This document shows, one piece after another, positions 11,596 to 22,584 of a stretch of DNA of 64,000 nucleotides. Location: contig NC_090438.1 of assembly GCF_031143425.1 (NCBI RefSeq), positions 780,095,138 through 780,159,137 of the forward strand. Direction: 5' to 3'. The position numbers were made by a program, and so were the translations under genes. Position 1 is the first letter of the stretch, and the number at the start of each line of letters is the position of its first letter. The stretch is from Pleurodeles waltl (taxonomy: Eukaryota; Chordata; Amphibia; Caudata; Salamandridae). The notes under the pieces are model-generated. The model worked only from the letters and a program-made list of their open reading frames with translations, did no database searches and was not told the origin of the DNA.

Positions 11596-11619
11596 ACCGC
11601 CAGGGTTGTAATGAGGGCC
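11596..11619 (-). repeat. Right terminal inverted repeat of the Harbinger element
   Basis: It is the exact reverse complement of 3247-3270. ATA follows at 11620-11622, matching 3244-3246. Confidence 0.92.
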
Positions 11620-11622
11620 ATA

Positions 11623-11817
11623 GTCTGTTACCTGCTTCATTTGCAGACATTAGGTCTCACCTACACTTTCATTAGAGTTCACATACCTGCAGTTTCTGCC
11701 TACCTTCAGAATAGGGAGCATACTTCACTGTTCAGGGTCCTTGTCATCAAGGCTTTCATTGAAGAACTTAAACAAGTTATTCAACCCAGGATATCTCCTA
11801 CCATTACAGTCTTCTGA
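11623..11817 (+). pseudogene. DIRS/Ngaro-like tyrosine recombinase, N-terminal part (fragment)
   Basis: The frame gives FIRVHIPAVSAYLQNREHTS followed by LFRVLVIKAFIEELKQVIQP. This resembles the N-terminal SAM-like region of DIRS/Ngaro recombinases, where a conserved K-V-x-h-x-A-I-S-A segment precedes a helix ending in a Pro-rich motif. DIRS elements use this recombinase for integration without target duplication. The fragment sits directly beyond the Harbinger right end and is probably the continuation of the DIRS segment ending at 3246. It stops at 11816 where LTR C begins. The match is from memory, not alignment. Confidence 0.55.
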
Positions 11818-12302
11818 GGTCTTCCAGGCAGCCCCAGCTGCTGCCACCTCACACAGGTTTCTGCCCTCCTGTTGCTTGAGCAGCTCAAGCCTAGGAAGGC
11901 AGAACAAAGGATTTCCTTTGGGAGAGGGATGTTGCACCCCCTCCCCCTGAAAATAGGTGTTACATGCATGGGAGGGGTAGCCTCCCAGAGCCTTTGGAAA
12001 TGCTTTGAAGGGCACAGATGGTGCCCTCCTTGCATAATCCAGTCTACAGTGGTTCAGGGACTTCCAGTCCCTGCTCTGGCATGAAACTGGACAAAGGAAA
12101 GAGGAGTGACCACTCCCTTGTCCATCACCATCCCAGGGGTTGTGCTCAGAGCTCCTCCACAGGGTCTCTGGGTTTTGCCATCTTGGATTCCAAGTTGGTA
12201 GGGAACTCTGGGAGCATCTGAGTGGCCAGTGCCAGCAGGTGACATCAGAGCCATCCCCTGATAGGTGCTTACCAGTGTAGCTGACCAGTCCCCCTTTCAG
12301 GG

Positions 12303-12310
12303 CTATTTAG
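12303..12310 (+). promoter_or_regulatory. Candidate TATA box of LTR C
   Basis: CTATTTAG lies within GGGCTATTTAGGGTCTCTCC, about 1.4 kb upstream of the LTR poly(A) signal. Its placement is as expected for a U3 promoter. Confidence 0.5.
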
Positions 12311-13707
12311 GGTCTCTCCTCTGGGTGTTTCCTCAGATTCAGATTCCAAGACTCCAGCAGGAATCCTCTGCATCCTTTACTTCACCTTCCTACGGAAGAA
12401 ATTGCATCTGGACCCTCCAGGAACTCTACAACTGCAACAAGAAGCAAAGATGACTTCTGCAACATTGTAACTTCTGCAACTGTTTCCCGGTCGTGCATCG
12501 TCAGAGGACCGACAGTTTTCAGCATGCACCAGAAGAAAGGATTCTCCCTTGAAGTGAAGGAGTCACTTCCCTCCTTCAGCAGACACCCCTCTGCAGCGAC
12601 AACCAGTGGCTTGGGTTCCCTCTCCTGAAGAAGTGCGTGGATCCAGCAACACGGATGATGGACTGAAGTGGTCCCGACTGTGCTGACATCCAATTGTCCA
12701 ACTTTGGTGAAGGTAAAAGCTTGCCTCCCCACGCAAGACAGTACCCCCTTGCACTACTTGTTTTGTAGTTGCCAAGGCTTGTTGGCACCCTTCCACAAAG
12801 TTCGTGCACTGTGCAGCTCCAGCCCCCAGCACTCCTTCCTGCGATGCACAGCCTCCTGCGTGGTTCTCCGACGGCATGCAATGCCTTTGCGTAGTGTTCC
12901 GTGGTCCTCCTTTTGCACCTTCTTTGTCCCCATGCTCTGGGACTTCTGTGCACCCTGCCTGGTCTTCTGAGGGGTCTGAGTTGCTGAGAGCCCCCTCTGT
13001 CTCCCCCTACTCAGCAGAATCCACCAGTTCCCTCCTGGTACCGGGCAGCGCCATTTTCCGCTAACCGCAAGCTTTGCTTGTGCCAAGGCTTCCTGGCGGA
13101 ATCCAGCGACGCAAACCAGACTGCAATCATCCATCTGGCGTAGGACATAATCTGCACCAACCAGGAACCCACATCCGTCTTCTTGAGTGCAGTACTGGCT
13201 GTTGTTCTTCACCAAAAGTTCTTCTTTTGTACCTTCATCCAGGTTAGCAGGAGCTCCTTTTCTAGACTCTTCAGTGCTTCTTGGACTGGATCCCCTTCTT
13301 CCACAGACCTTCAGGTCCAGGAATCCATTGTTGGTGTCTTGCAGTCTCCTATGGTTCTTGCTTAATCTTCTTTCTTGTGTGTTCTAGGAAAGTTACTGTG
13401 GTTTACTCCAGCTTTCCTTGACTCTGGGGTGGGTTCTATTACTTACCTTTGGTGTTTTCTAATACTCCCAGTGCCTCTCTACACACTACACATGCCTCAG
13501 TGGGAAACCGACTTTCGCATTCCACTGTCTTAGAAATGGGCCTATGGGGAACACAAACCATATACTAACTATTGTGATTTTCATTATTTGCACTGTTTTC
13601 TAACTGTTTTGTTTATAGCTATTTCTGCATACTAGTGTATATAATTTTTGTATTACCCAAGAGACTATGCCTTAGGAGGTAAGTATTTTTGACATTTGTG
13701 TCACCAA

Positions 13708-13713
13708 AATAAA
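13708..13713 (+). terminator. LTR C polyadenylation signal AATAAA
   Basis: It lies within ACCAAAATAAAGTACC and is followed by a T-rich stretch. The same motif, reversed, occurs in the LTR C fragment at 61204-61209. Confidence 0.6.
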
Positions 13714-13944
13714 GTACCTTTATTTTTGTAACACTGAGTATTTTCTTTCATGTGTGTGAGTACTATGTGACTACAGTGGTATTGCATGAGCTTTGCATGT
13801 CTCCTAGTTAGGCCTTGGCTGCTCGGCCACACTACCCATAGAGAGGCTGGCTTCTAGACACTGACTACATTTCACTAATAAGGGATAAATGGACCTGGTG
13901 TAAGTACGTTAGGTACTCCATACGAACCAGGTCAGCCACCTACA

Positions 13945-15112
13945 GTGCTTCCCCAGGATTACTTGATTTTAGAAATCTGGGGCAGACTAAAAATTCATGG
14001 GTTTTGCAAGGGAACCTTACTCCAAATCTGAGACCATGCAAAGCCATGCAGTGCGACTATGCTTCGCCTCTTAGATATGAGAGGCCTGCGCCACCAAATC
14101 TATAAAACAAAAAAATTAAAGTGAAGCTCCTACGGCTCAGGCCTATTGTAATTAACTCCCTAAGTTACTGACTCACTCAGTCTCACTTTGTCTCACTAAT
14201 TCCAATAGTCTCACTCATTCTACTCTGATCCATTCTCTCACTCCGTCTCCCTCAATCTCACTCATTCTGAATTACTGTCTCACTGTGCCTCACACACGGT
14301 AACTCAGTTAGATTCACTGTCATTCTTCCTCACTGTCATTCTCCCTCACTCACATTCATTCTCACACATACTCGCCCTTACTGCCACTCATTTTCAGTCA
14401 CTCTGACTCACTTGTTCACTGACTTTCTCACTTTAATTCACACACACATTCACACAGACATGCTCACATATCACCAACATTGGACAGTATCTCTGATACT
14501 GGCGCAGGCACCTTCATGAACATGTCAGCAATCAAACAATAGCACTATCTCCCTCAGGTTAATCCTGGACCCGAAGCAGGTCTGCATTTTATTTTTATTA
14601 TACAAAGAGTGAATAATTATTCGTTCTTGATACAATAAAAATGGACCACAAAGCTAGGAGGGTGTAGTGTATCTGTGGAACCCATAAAGGAGAGCCGCCA
14701 CTGATCCAGGCACACCCATCCATCAAACCAATCCATCCACTCAATCATCCATCCTTTCACTTATCCAACCCCTCATCTTTCCTTTCAATCATCCATCCAT
14801 CCTTACGCACATCTGTCCATTTTCGCTCCATCTATCCATCCTTTCGCTCCAACTATCCATCCTCCCTTTGGCTCATCCATCTATCCACCCTTTCACCCAG
14901 CCAACAGTCCTTACACCCTTCATCCTAGCCAGCCAGTCATCCATACATCCCTCCATTAACCCTTTCACTCAGCCACCCAACCTTTTACTCACTCATCCAT
15001 CCTTTCACTAACTCATTCATCTATTTATCAGTTCACCCTTTCACTCATCCAGACATCCATCTACCTGCCTTTCACTAATCCATCCATTACTTTGCTCATC
15101 CATTTTGAATAC
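13945..15112. repeat. Gene-free spacer: degenerate CACT-rich and CATC-rich simple repeats
   Basis: About 14160-14470 is built from degenerate TCACTCAC/TCTCACT units. About 14700-15105 is built from ATCCATCC/TTTCACTC units. The intervening 14470-14700 and the first 200 bases show nothing I recognise. No coding frame is present. Confidence 0.8.
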
Positions 15113-16735
15113 TGTTAGAAATAGTGTCTCTGGTTGGCAGTCAGTTTGCACTCTGTCCAAGAAGGGACCCTCTCTCTAGTCAGGGCAATGGAGAAAAACC
15201 CCTGCTCACCTCCTTGGTAGCTTTGAACAAGCAGTCAGGCTTTATCTCAAAGGCAATGTGTAAAGTATTTGTACCAACACACACAGTAATATAGTGAAAA
15301 CTCTACAAAATGGACACCACACCAGTTTAGAAAAAAAAGGCAATATTTATCTAAATCCAACAAGTCCAGAATGACAAAAATCCAACATACACAAGTAAAG
15401 TTATCTATTTTTAAAATAATAGATTCTTACTCCAGAGAAAACAATTGGAATGTTGTTACACAAAGTACCTGGTTTGCATCAAAAATAAAGCCGCACAGGC
15501 AAGTGTGCATCGAAAAAGACAGCAAGGCGTTGTTTTTGCACTCGCAGGTGAGGCCATGCATTGTTTTCCGGACAGGGTACCTCTGTTCTGCTCAGGCTCA
15601 TGATAATTTTGACGCTCAGCGATGATGCGTGAGAAATCCGGCCACACGGTGATGGAAAACCATGCTGCATGGGGTTTTGCGTTTTTTCAACAGCTGCAAG
15701 CGGGTGTTGTGTTTTCTCCAGCCGTTATGCAGGTGGTGCGTCGATTTCAGCCACAAGGAAGGTGGCACGTCTTTTTTACAGCTGAGTTGCAGGTGGTTCG
15801 TCCAAATTTTCCCCAAACGGTTTCCTGTCCGTGGATTTTAGTCCTTGTTCTACCAGCTTCATCTTTCAAGGGCCCAGGGACTGGATAAGGCACCACTTGG
15901 CAGGGCAGGAGAGGAGTGTCAGCAGAGAGTCGAGATACTGGCAGAGGAAGTCTTTGATGACCCTGAGACTTCAAAACAGGAGACCAGCTCAGTCTAAGCC
16001 CTTGGAGAGTCTTCTCAAGCAGGAATATACCACTAAGTCTAGTTTTTGGCCTCTTTCAGGCAGAAGCAGCAACTTCAAGCCAAACTAGCAAAGCACACTT
16101 AGTCGCGTTGCAGGTGGTGCGTCAAAACATGGGCGTGGATTTCAGTCATTGTTCTACCAGCTTCACCTTTCAAGGGCCCAGGGACTGGATAGAGCACCAC
16201 CTGGCAGTGCAGAAGTATCAGCAGAGACTCCAGGTGCTTGCAGAGTAAGTCTTTGAAGGCCCTGAGACTTGAAAACAGGAGGCAAGCTCAGTCCAAGCCC
16301 TTGGAGATTCTTCACAAGTAGGAATATACCACAAATTCCATTCTTGGTCCTCTTCCAGGCTGAAGCACCAACTGCAGGCCAACCCAGCAAAGCACGGTCA
16401 CAGGCAAAGGGGCAGTACTACTCCTCCAGCTCTTCACCTTGGCAGAGGTTCCTCTTGGTTCCAGAAGTAATCTGAAAATCTGGGGTTTTGGGTCCTCTGC
16501 TCCTTTCTGCCTTTTAAGTAGGCAAACTTCAAAGTAAAGTCTGTTGTTCACAAGATCCTGCCTTGCTCAGGCCTGCCTCCAGACTCACACCAGGCGGTTG
16601 GAGACTGCCTTTTGTGAGGGCAGGCACAGCCCATTCAGGTGTAAGTGACCACTCCTCCCTCCACTCTAGCCCAAATGGCCCATGAGGATATGCATGCTAC
16701 ATCCCAGCTCCCTCTGTATCACATGGAGGGGTCAA
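15113..16735 (-). mobile_element. LTR family D, copy 1 (fragment with internal duplication)
   Basis: It starts TGTTAGAAAT. From about 15960 it matches the element at the right edge of the window (63130-63620), including CCTGAGACTT, AGGAGGCAAGCTC, GGTTCCTCTTG and TGTGAGGGCAGGCACAG. The sense strand is probably minus, since the other copy has a TATA-like box in that direction. Similarity to copy 2 stops near 16735, where a family A fragment takes over. Confidence 0.75.
15827..16430. repeat. 304-bp tandem duplication inside LTR D
   Basis: TTGTTCTACCAGCTTCA occurs at 15845 and 16149, exactly 304 bases apart. The following 250 bases (AAGGGCCCAGGGACTGGATA, then CCCTGAGACTT, then AAGCCCTTGGAGA) repeat with scattered changes. 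Confidence 0.88.
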
Positions 16736-16739
16736 CCCA

Positions 16740-18275
16740 GGGTGGGCACTTGCTCAGAGTTGCCTGGGGGCCCCCTCTGGCTGGGTGGACCACTTGGACA
16801 CGTGCCGTGGGCATCGGGTGCCCAGGGGTCAGGGCTCACACCTCCGGAGTGAGGTGGGAGTCCTTTAGAAGAGGTTTATTCTTTTGACAGGCAGTCCTCT
16901 GTAGGTTTTTCAGAGGTCGCTGGGCCTGCAGGACACATCACCTTTTTTCTGCAGGTTCTTTGAAGCAGGAGACGGGCCGGTAGGGCTGGGGCCAAGTCAT
17001 TTGTTGTCTCCTTTCCTTCTCTGCTATGGTTTCAGCTAAACAGTCCTTTTTGTGAGGTCTTTCGGAATCTGGTGAGCTGGGTTAAGGGAGGCTCTTATAT
17101 CCTAGATTTAGGGGTGAGATGGGGTCAGAGGGCAGTAGCCAATGGCCACTGTCCCTGAGGGTTGCTACACCCTCCTTGTGTCCACTTCCTTTGGGGAGGG
17201 GGGAACATTCCTATCCCTACTGGTCCCTGTCCTCCAAACCAAGATGGAGGATTCTGTGGGAGGGGGGTCACTTCAGCTCTGGACATCCTAGGGGTGGTCC
17301 CAGCTGAAGTGGTCACTCCTTGTTTTTCTTAAGTTTCCAGCTGACCTGGACGCCCATAGTGGGGGCTTGTGGAGTGCCCTGGGGCACTGTAACATGAGGA
17401 CTGAGCCTTTGAGGCCCACCGTCAGGAGTTACAGTTCCTGCAGGGGGGAGGTGTGAAGCACCTCCACCCAGAGCAGGCTTTGTTTCTGACCTCTGAGACC
17501 ACAAAGGCTTTCACCCCAGGGGGTCAGAAACTCGTCTCTTAGCAGCAGGCTAGCACAGACCAGTCAGTCCTACACTAGAGGATTGGGTAAAATACAGGGG
17601 GCATCTCGAAGATGCCATCTATGTGCATTTTGTAATAAACCCAACACTGGCATTAGTGTGAGTTTATTGTGCTGAGACGTTTGATACCAAAATTCCCAGT
17701 ATTCAGTGTAGCCATTATGGAACTGTGGAGTTCGTGTTTGACAAACTCCCAGACCAAATACTTAATATGGCCACACTGTACTTACAATTTCTAAGAATGG
17801 TCTTAGACACTGTAGGGGCATTTTGCTCATGCAGCTATGCATTCACCTGTGGTATAGTGCACCCTGCCTTGGGGCTGCAAGGCCTGCTAGAGGGGTGACT
17901 TACCTATGCCACAGGCATTGTTTTGTGGGCATGGCACCCTGAGGGGGATGCCATGTCGATTTTGCCTTTTTCTCCCCACCAACACATACAATCTGCAATG
18001 GCAGTGTGCATGTGTTATGGTGGGGGGTGGGGTCCCTTAGGGTGGCACAACACATGCTGCAACCCTTAGGGACCTTCCCTGGTCACAGGGCCCTTGGTAC
18101 CTTTTACAAGGGACTTCTGTGTATACCAGGTGTGCCAATTGTGGAAATAATGGTAAATTTTTAATGAAAGAACACTGGTACTGGGGCCTGGTTATCGGGA
18201 TCCCAGCACACATTGTCAGCATCAATATCAGGCAAATGGGGGGGAGGGGTAACTGCAACAAGTGCCAGTTTCCTA
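16740..18275 (-). mobile_element. LTR family A, copy 2 (R/U5 side missing)
   Basis: From about 16745 it follows the family A consensus seen in the copy at 31372-34054: GGCATCGGGTGCC, CAGAGGTCGCTGG, GACGGGCCGGTAGGGCTGGG, then the CACCTCCACCCAGAGCAGG and GGTATAGTGCACCCTGCC blocks. It ends near GGGGTAACTGCAACAAG. Its left part is replaced by LTR D. The minus sense is inferred as for the other copies. Confidence 0.8.
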
Positions 18276-18456
18276 CCCATCCATTATCTGAGAGAGGGGT
18301 ATTAGCAGGGAGGACAGACCCTGGACTGCATACTATGCACACCTGTCATCCAAGCGAGAGGTCTCGGCAGAGAGGCCGGTATATGTCCTCACAGAGAGGT
18401 ACCTCCAGACTCTGGAAGTCAAGAGAGCGCTTATGTACTACATTGATAGAACTAAT
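18276..18456 (+). pseudogene. DIRS/Ngaro-like tyrosine recombinase, part 1
   Basis: Near 18390-18456 the plus strand reads RYLQTLEVKRALMYYIDRTN with frame changes before it. This resembles the core of DIRS/Ngaro recombinases (LDVKRAL-YY-RT). The sequence breaks off at 18456 where a MITE is inserted, and the next codons of the same frame (ESFRES) are found at 19002. Confidence 0.6.
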
Positions 18457-19001
18457 GGGGCATATTTACAAAAAAGTGGCTCATTGGTCCCCATGCACCA
18501 CTTTTCTTGCGTTGCCCCTGCTCCTCTTAACAACACCATGGTTGTGCCATATTTACAATTTAGCGCACCATGGCTGCTGTTAGGACAATACCACCAAACC
18601 TTTTGACACTATTGTGGCGCTTTGCTGCACTAGTGTCAAAACTTTTTACACTGGTGCAGCAAGGCACAGGGAGGCCTATTGATTAAAATCGATGCGTCAT
18701 TTTAATGCCTGCACTTACCCGGTGTTAAAAATGATGGAAGAAATGGTGCAGTGAAATGTTATTTCACTGTACCATTTTTTCAGGCCTCTCTGCGTCAGAA
18801 CACCCACCCCACACCCCCTGCAATCCTTGTGCCTGACACAGGTACAATGTGGTGCAAAGGGTTGGAAAGTGGTGAAATTAAAGCATTGCGCCACTTTGTA
18901 AGTACGATGCGGGGAAAAAGCTACCTTAGCGCCACCTTAGCGTCAAAGAGAATGATGCTATGACGGCGCAAGGTGACACTAAGGGCTTGTAAATATGCCC
19001 C
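18457..19001. mobile_element. MITE, 545 bp, GGGGCATATTTACAA ends
   Basis: The left end GGGGCATATTTACAA and right end TTGTAAATATGCCCC are perfect inverted repeats of 15 bases. The body has internal palindromic segments such as TTTGACACTA with TAGTGTCAAAA, and has no coding capacity. It splits a DIRS recombinase frame. The flanks show at most one duplicated base, so the usual 3-bp duplication is absent or decayed. Confidence 0.88.
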
Positions 19002-19172
19002 TGAGTCTTTTAGAGAGTAGACTCCACTTTTTGTAGCCTTTGCCTAACCTTGCAGGGGCATCTCTAAAGTTGGCATTGCCACATGGATAGTTAAGAGGGT
19101 CCAGACTTGCCTTACCAAGGCTAAGCGCTTATTCCTCTCACCCCCTGAGTCCATCATTGAAGCAAAAAGGAC
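19002..19172 (+). pseudogene. DIRS/Ngaro-like tyrosine recombinase, part 2
   Basis: Continuing from the MITE, the frame gives SFRES, then LFVAFA and later ATWIVKRVQTCLTKAKRL. This matches the stretch after the DVKRAL block in DIRS recombinases (SFRKS-LFVAF, then a KATIARWI-like helix). It ends near 19172, where the L1-type LINE 3' end begins. Confidence 0.6.
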
Positions 19173-19552
19173 ATAAACCTAGCTTTTTTGGGCAACATCG
19201 TTTTTTTTCTTCCAATAAACTTTTTTTTATTAACTTTTCTGTAACAAACACAGCATAGCTTTATTCTCCCTTAGTAGCATAATGATCAGCATGACATGGA
19301 GCAGCACAAGGATACAACATTAGTTTGTCTCTTTCCTCAATGATGTACAATGACATCTGCAGGGCTTGCAAGGCCATACCATTACCCCTCTGCCCTCCAC
19401 AGAGAATGTGCCTCACAACTACGGCATCATCTGATGGAGTTTGTTGTGATCTTCATTCGTCCAGGGCCTTTCTGGGATCGGCACTAGGAGGATCCCTCTC
19501 TGCTCTGACCAACCATTCCACACTTTAGCATATTTTGTGGGTCATCCCTGCG

Positions 19553-20035
19553 CTATATATGTATATATCTTTCCAACCCCATGCAGAAGTCCATACCACA
19601 TGCCCATCCCTCAACCGAAGGTGCCTGTGGGTCCCTCCAGGCCCTTGCAATATCCCTTTTGGCAAGTACTAAGCCCAACCACACCACTATTTTTTGGTAT
19701 CTTGTACCCTTCAGCCCCTGGGAAATGTGTAAAATGATCAGTCTAGGGTCCTTTGGAATGGTCCCGCCCATTGCCGCCTCCAGGGTGCCCAAAACCCCAC
19801 CCCAAAAATTAGAAAGAGCTGAGCAGTGCCAAAATGTATGTAGTAGATCTCCCGGCCCAGTACTGCATTGCAAAGAAGCATTGCTAGCTATATAGCCCAT
19901 GAAATGTTGTAGTGTTCTAGTGTAATAGGTGTGATGTAGCAGCTTGAATTGAATGTGTCTAAACTGGGAGGCTATGGCTGCTTCCCTAGGTGCCTCCAGT
20001 GCCTCCCTCCAATCATCGTCTTCCAATGCCCCCAA
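19553..20035 (-). pseudogene. L1 ORF2 C-terminal region
   Basis: This is an open frame of 160 codons that includes FKLLHHTYYTRTLQHFMGY and a Cys/His-like LLHTFWHCSALSNFW segment. That is the familiar zinc-knuckle-like end of L1 ORF2 proteins. It is separated from the rest of ORF2 by the family A solo LTR at 20169-22846. Confidence 0.75.
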
Positions 20036-21382
20036 ATCTGTCTCCCATACCTATGCACCTTCTAACACCAAGAAGCGTTTTGTATGTCAGTGAGAGCTTG
20101 TGCTCTGTCATATGGTCAGCAGTAGTTTGTTCCCCCGAGGCGAAGACTCCAGCAGCTCAGTGAGCGTCTGTAAGGAAATGCCTCCGTGGCATGGTTACCC
20201 CCTGACTTTTTGCCTTTGCTGATGCTATGTTTTGAATTGAAAGTGTGCTGAGGCCTGCTAACCAGGCCCCAGCACCAGTGTTCTTTCCCTAACCTGTACT
20301 TTTGTATCCACAATTGGCACACCCTGGCATCCAGATAAGTCCCTTGTAAATGGTACCCCTGGTACCAAGGGCCCTGATGCCAAGGAAGGTCTCTAAGGGC
20401 TGCAGCATGTCTTATGCCACCCTGGAGACCCCTCTCTCAGCACAGACACACTGCTTGCCAGCTTGTGTGTGCTGGTGAGAACAAAACGAGTAAGTCGACA
20501 TGGCACTCCCCTCAGGGTGCCATGCCAGCCTCTCACTGCCTATGCAAGTATAGATAAGTCACCCCTCTAGCAGGCCTTACAGCCCTAAGGCAGGGTGCAC
20601 TATACCATAGGTGAGGGCACCAGTGCATGAGCACTGTGCCCCTACAGTGTCTAAGCAAAACCTTAGACATTGTAAGTGCAGGGTAGCCATAAGAGTATAT
20701 GGTCTGGGAGTCTGTTTTACACGAACTCCACAGCACCATAATGGCTACACTGAAAACTGGGAAGTTTGGTATCAAACTTCTCAGCACAATAAATGCACAC
20801 TGATGCCAGTGTACATTTTATTGTAAAATACACCCCAGAGGGCACCTTAGAGGTGCCCCCTGAAACCTTAACCGACTATCTGTGTAGGCTGACTGGTTCC
20901 AGCAGCCTGCCACAAACGAGACATGTTGCTGGCCCCATGGGGAGAGTGCCTTTGTCACTCTGAGGCCAGTAACAAAGCCTGCACTGGGTGGAGATGCTAA
21001 CACCTCCCCCAGGCAGGAGCTGTAACACCTGGCGGTGAGCCTCAAAGGCTCACCCCCTTTGTTCCAGCACCACAGGGCACTCCAGCTAGTGGAGTTGCCC
21101 GCCCCCTCCGGCCACGGCCCCACTTTTGGCGGCAAGGCCGGGGGAAATAATGAGAATAACAAGGAGGAGTCACTGGCCAGTCAGGACAGCCCCTAAGGTG
21201 TCCTGAGGTGAATTGACTCTAACTTTTAGAAATCCTCCATCTTGCAGATGGAGGATTCCCCAATAGGATTAGGGATGTGACCCCCTCCCCTTGGGAGGAG
21301 GCACAAAGAGGGTGTACCCACCCTCAGGGCTAGTAGCCATTGGCTACTAACCCCCCAGACCTAAACACGCCCTTAAATTTAG

Positions 21383-21390
21383 TATTTAAG
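21383..21390 (+). promoter_or_regulatory. Candidate TATA box of LTR A
   Basis: TATTTAAG lies after a CCTTAAATTTAG palindrome-like segment. The same sequence, reversed, is preserved in the copy at about 32836-32845. Confidence 0.5.
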
Positions 21391-22578
21391 GGCTTCCCTG
21401 AACCTAAAACTTTAGATTCCTGCAACTAACAAGAAGAAGAGGACTGCTGAGCTGAAAGACCCCTGCAGAGGAAGAAAAGAAGACACCAACTGCTTTGGCC
21501 CCAGACTTACCGGCCTGTCTCCTGCCTTCCAAAGAAACCTGCTCCAGCTACGCTTTCCAAGGGACCAGCGACCTCTGAATCCTCTGAGGACTGCCCTGCT
21601 TCAAGAAAGACAAGAAACTCCAGAGGACAGCGGCACTGCTCCAAAAGAACTGCAACTTTGTTACAGAGGAGCAGCTTTAAAGACCCCTGCAAATCCACGC
21701 AAGAAGCGTGAGACTTGCAACACTGCACCCGGTGACCCCGACTCGACTGGTGGAGAACCAACACCTCAGGGAGGACCCTCCGGCGACTCCGAGACCGTGA
21801 GTAACCAAAGTTGTCCCCCCTGAGCCCCCACAGCGACGCCTGCAGAGGGAATCCCGAGGCTCCCCCTGACCTCGACTGCCTGAACCTAAAGTCCTGACGG
21901 CTGGAAAAGACCCTGCACCCGCAGCCCCCAGCACCTGAAGGAACAGAACTTCTGTGCAGGAGTGACCCCCAGGAGGCCCTCTCCCTTGCCCAGGTGGTGG
22001 CTACCCCGAGGAGCCCCCCCCTTGCCTGCCTGCACCGCTGAAGAGACCCCTTGGTCTCCCATTGAAACCTACAGAGAACCCAACGCTTGTTTGCACACTG
22101 CACCCGGCCGCCCCCGCGCTGCTGAGGGTGTACTTTCTGTGTGGACTTGTGTCCCCCCGGTGCCCTACAAAACCCCCCTGGTCTGCCCTCCGAAGACGCG
22201 GGTACTTACCTGCTGGCAGACTGGAACTGGGGCACCCCCTTCTCTCCATTGAAGCCTATGTGTTTTGGGCACCTCTTTTGACCTCTGCACCTGAGCTGCT
22301 GGTGTGGTAACTTTGGGGTTGCTCTGAACCCCCAACGGTGGGCTACCTTGGACCTAAAACTGAGACCTGTAAGTGACTTACTTACCTGTTAAAAATAACA
22401 ATACTTTACCTCCCCCAGGAACTGTGAAAATTGCACTGTGTCCACTTTTAAAACAGCTATTTGTGTTTTATGTGAAAAGTATATATGCTACTGTAATTAT
22501 TCAAAGTTCCTAAAGTACTTACCTGCAATACCTTTCAAATGAGATATTACATGTAGAATTTGAACCTGTGGTTCTTAA

Positions 22579-22584
22579 AATAAA
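22579..22584 (+). terminator. LTR A polyadenylation signal AATAAA
   Basis: It lies within TTAAAATAAACTAAG, about 1.2 kb after the candidate TATA box and about 260 bases before the LTR end. Confidence 0.55.

Larger units (their letters stand above)
3247..11619. mobile_element. Harbinger (PIF/Harbinger) DNA transposon, 8373 bp, both ends present
   Basis: The two ends are a perfect 24-bp inverted repeat (3247-3270 and 11596-11619) beginning GGCCCTCATTACAACC. The trinucleotide ATA flanks both sides (3244-3246 and 11620-11622), as expected for the 3-bp target duplications of Harbinger elements. Subterminal DNA at both ends is dense in GGCGGT/ACCGCC motifs, likely transposase or Myb-protein binding sites. 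Inside are three genes: a plus-strand Myb-like gene, a minus-strand DDE transposase and a second plus-strand Myb-like gene, followed by two minisatellites. All coding parts carry frameshifts, so this copy is probably inactive, although its ends look mobilisable. Confidence 0.9.
11818..13944 (+). mobile_element. LTR family C, copy 1 (solo LTR or large LTR fragment)
   Basis: The right end is CAGCCACCTACA, the reverse complement of the TGTAGGAGGCTGGCC start at 60964, and the adjoining 150 bases match that copy too. In this orientation a CTATTTAG TATA-like box (12303-12310) precedes AATAAA at 13708-13713, so the sense strand is plus with a long R region. The left boundary is approximate, set where DIRS similarity ends. 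The element holds no gag or pol. Small ORFs in it are chance frames. Confidence 0.75.

Noticed and set aside
21507..22103. Minus-strand open frame of 198 codons in LTR A
   Set aside because: Equivalent frames in the other copies of the same LTR are broken at different places. The region is the non-coding R part of the LTR, and GC-rich composition explains the open frame.
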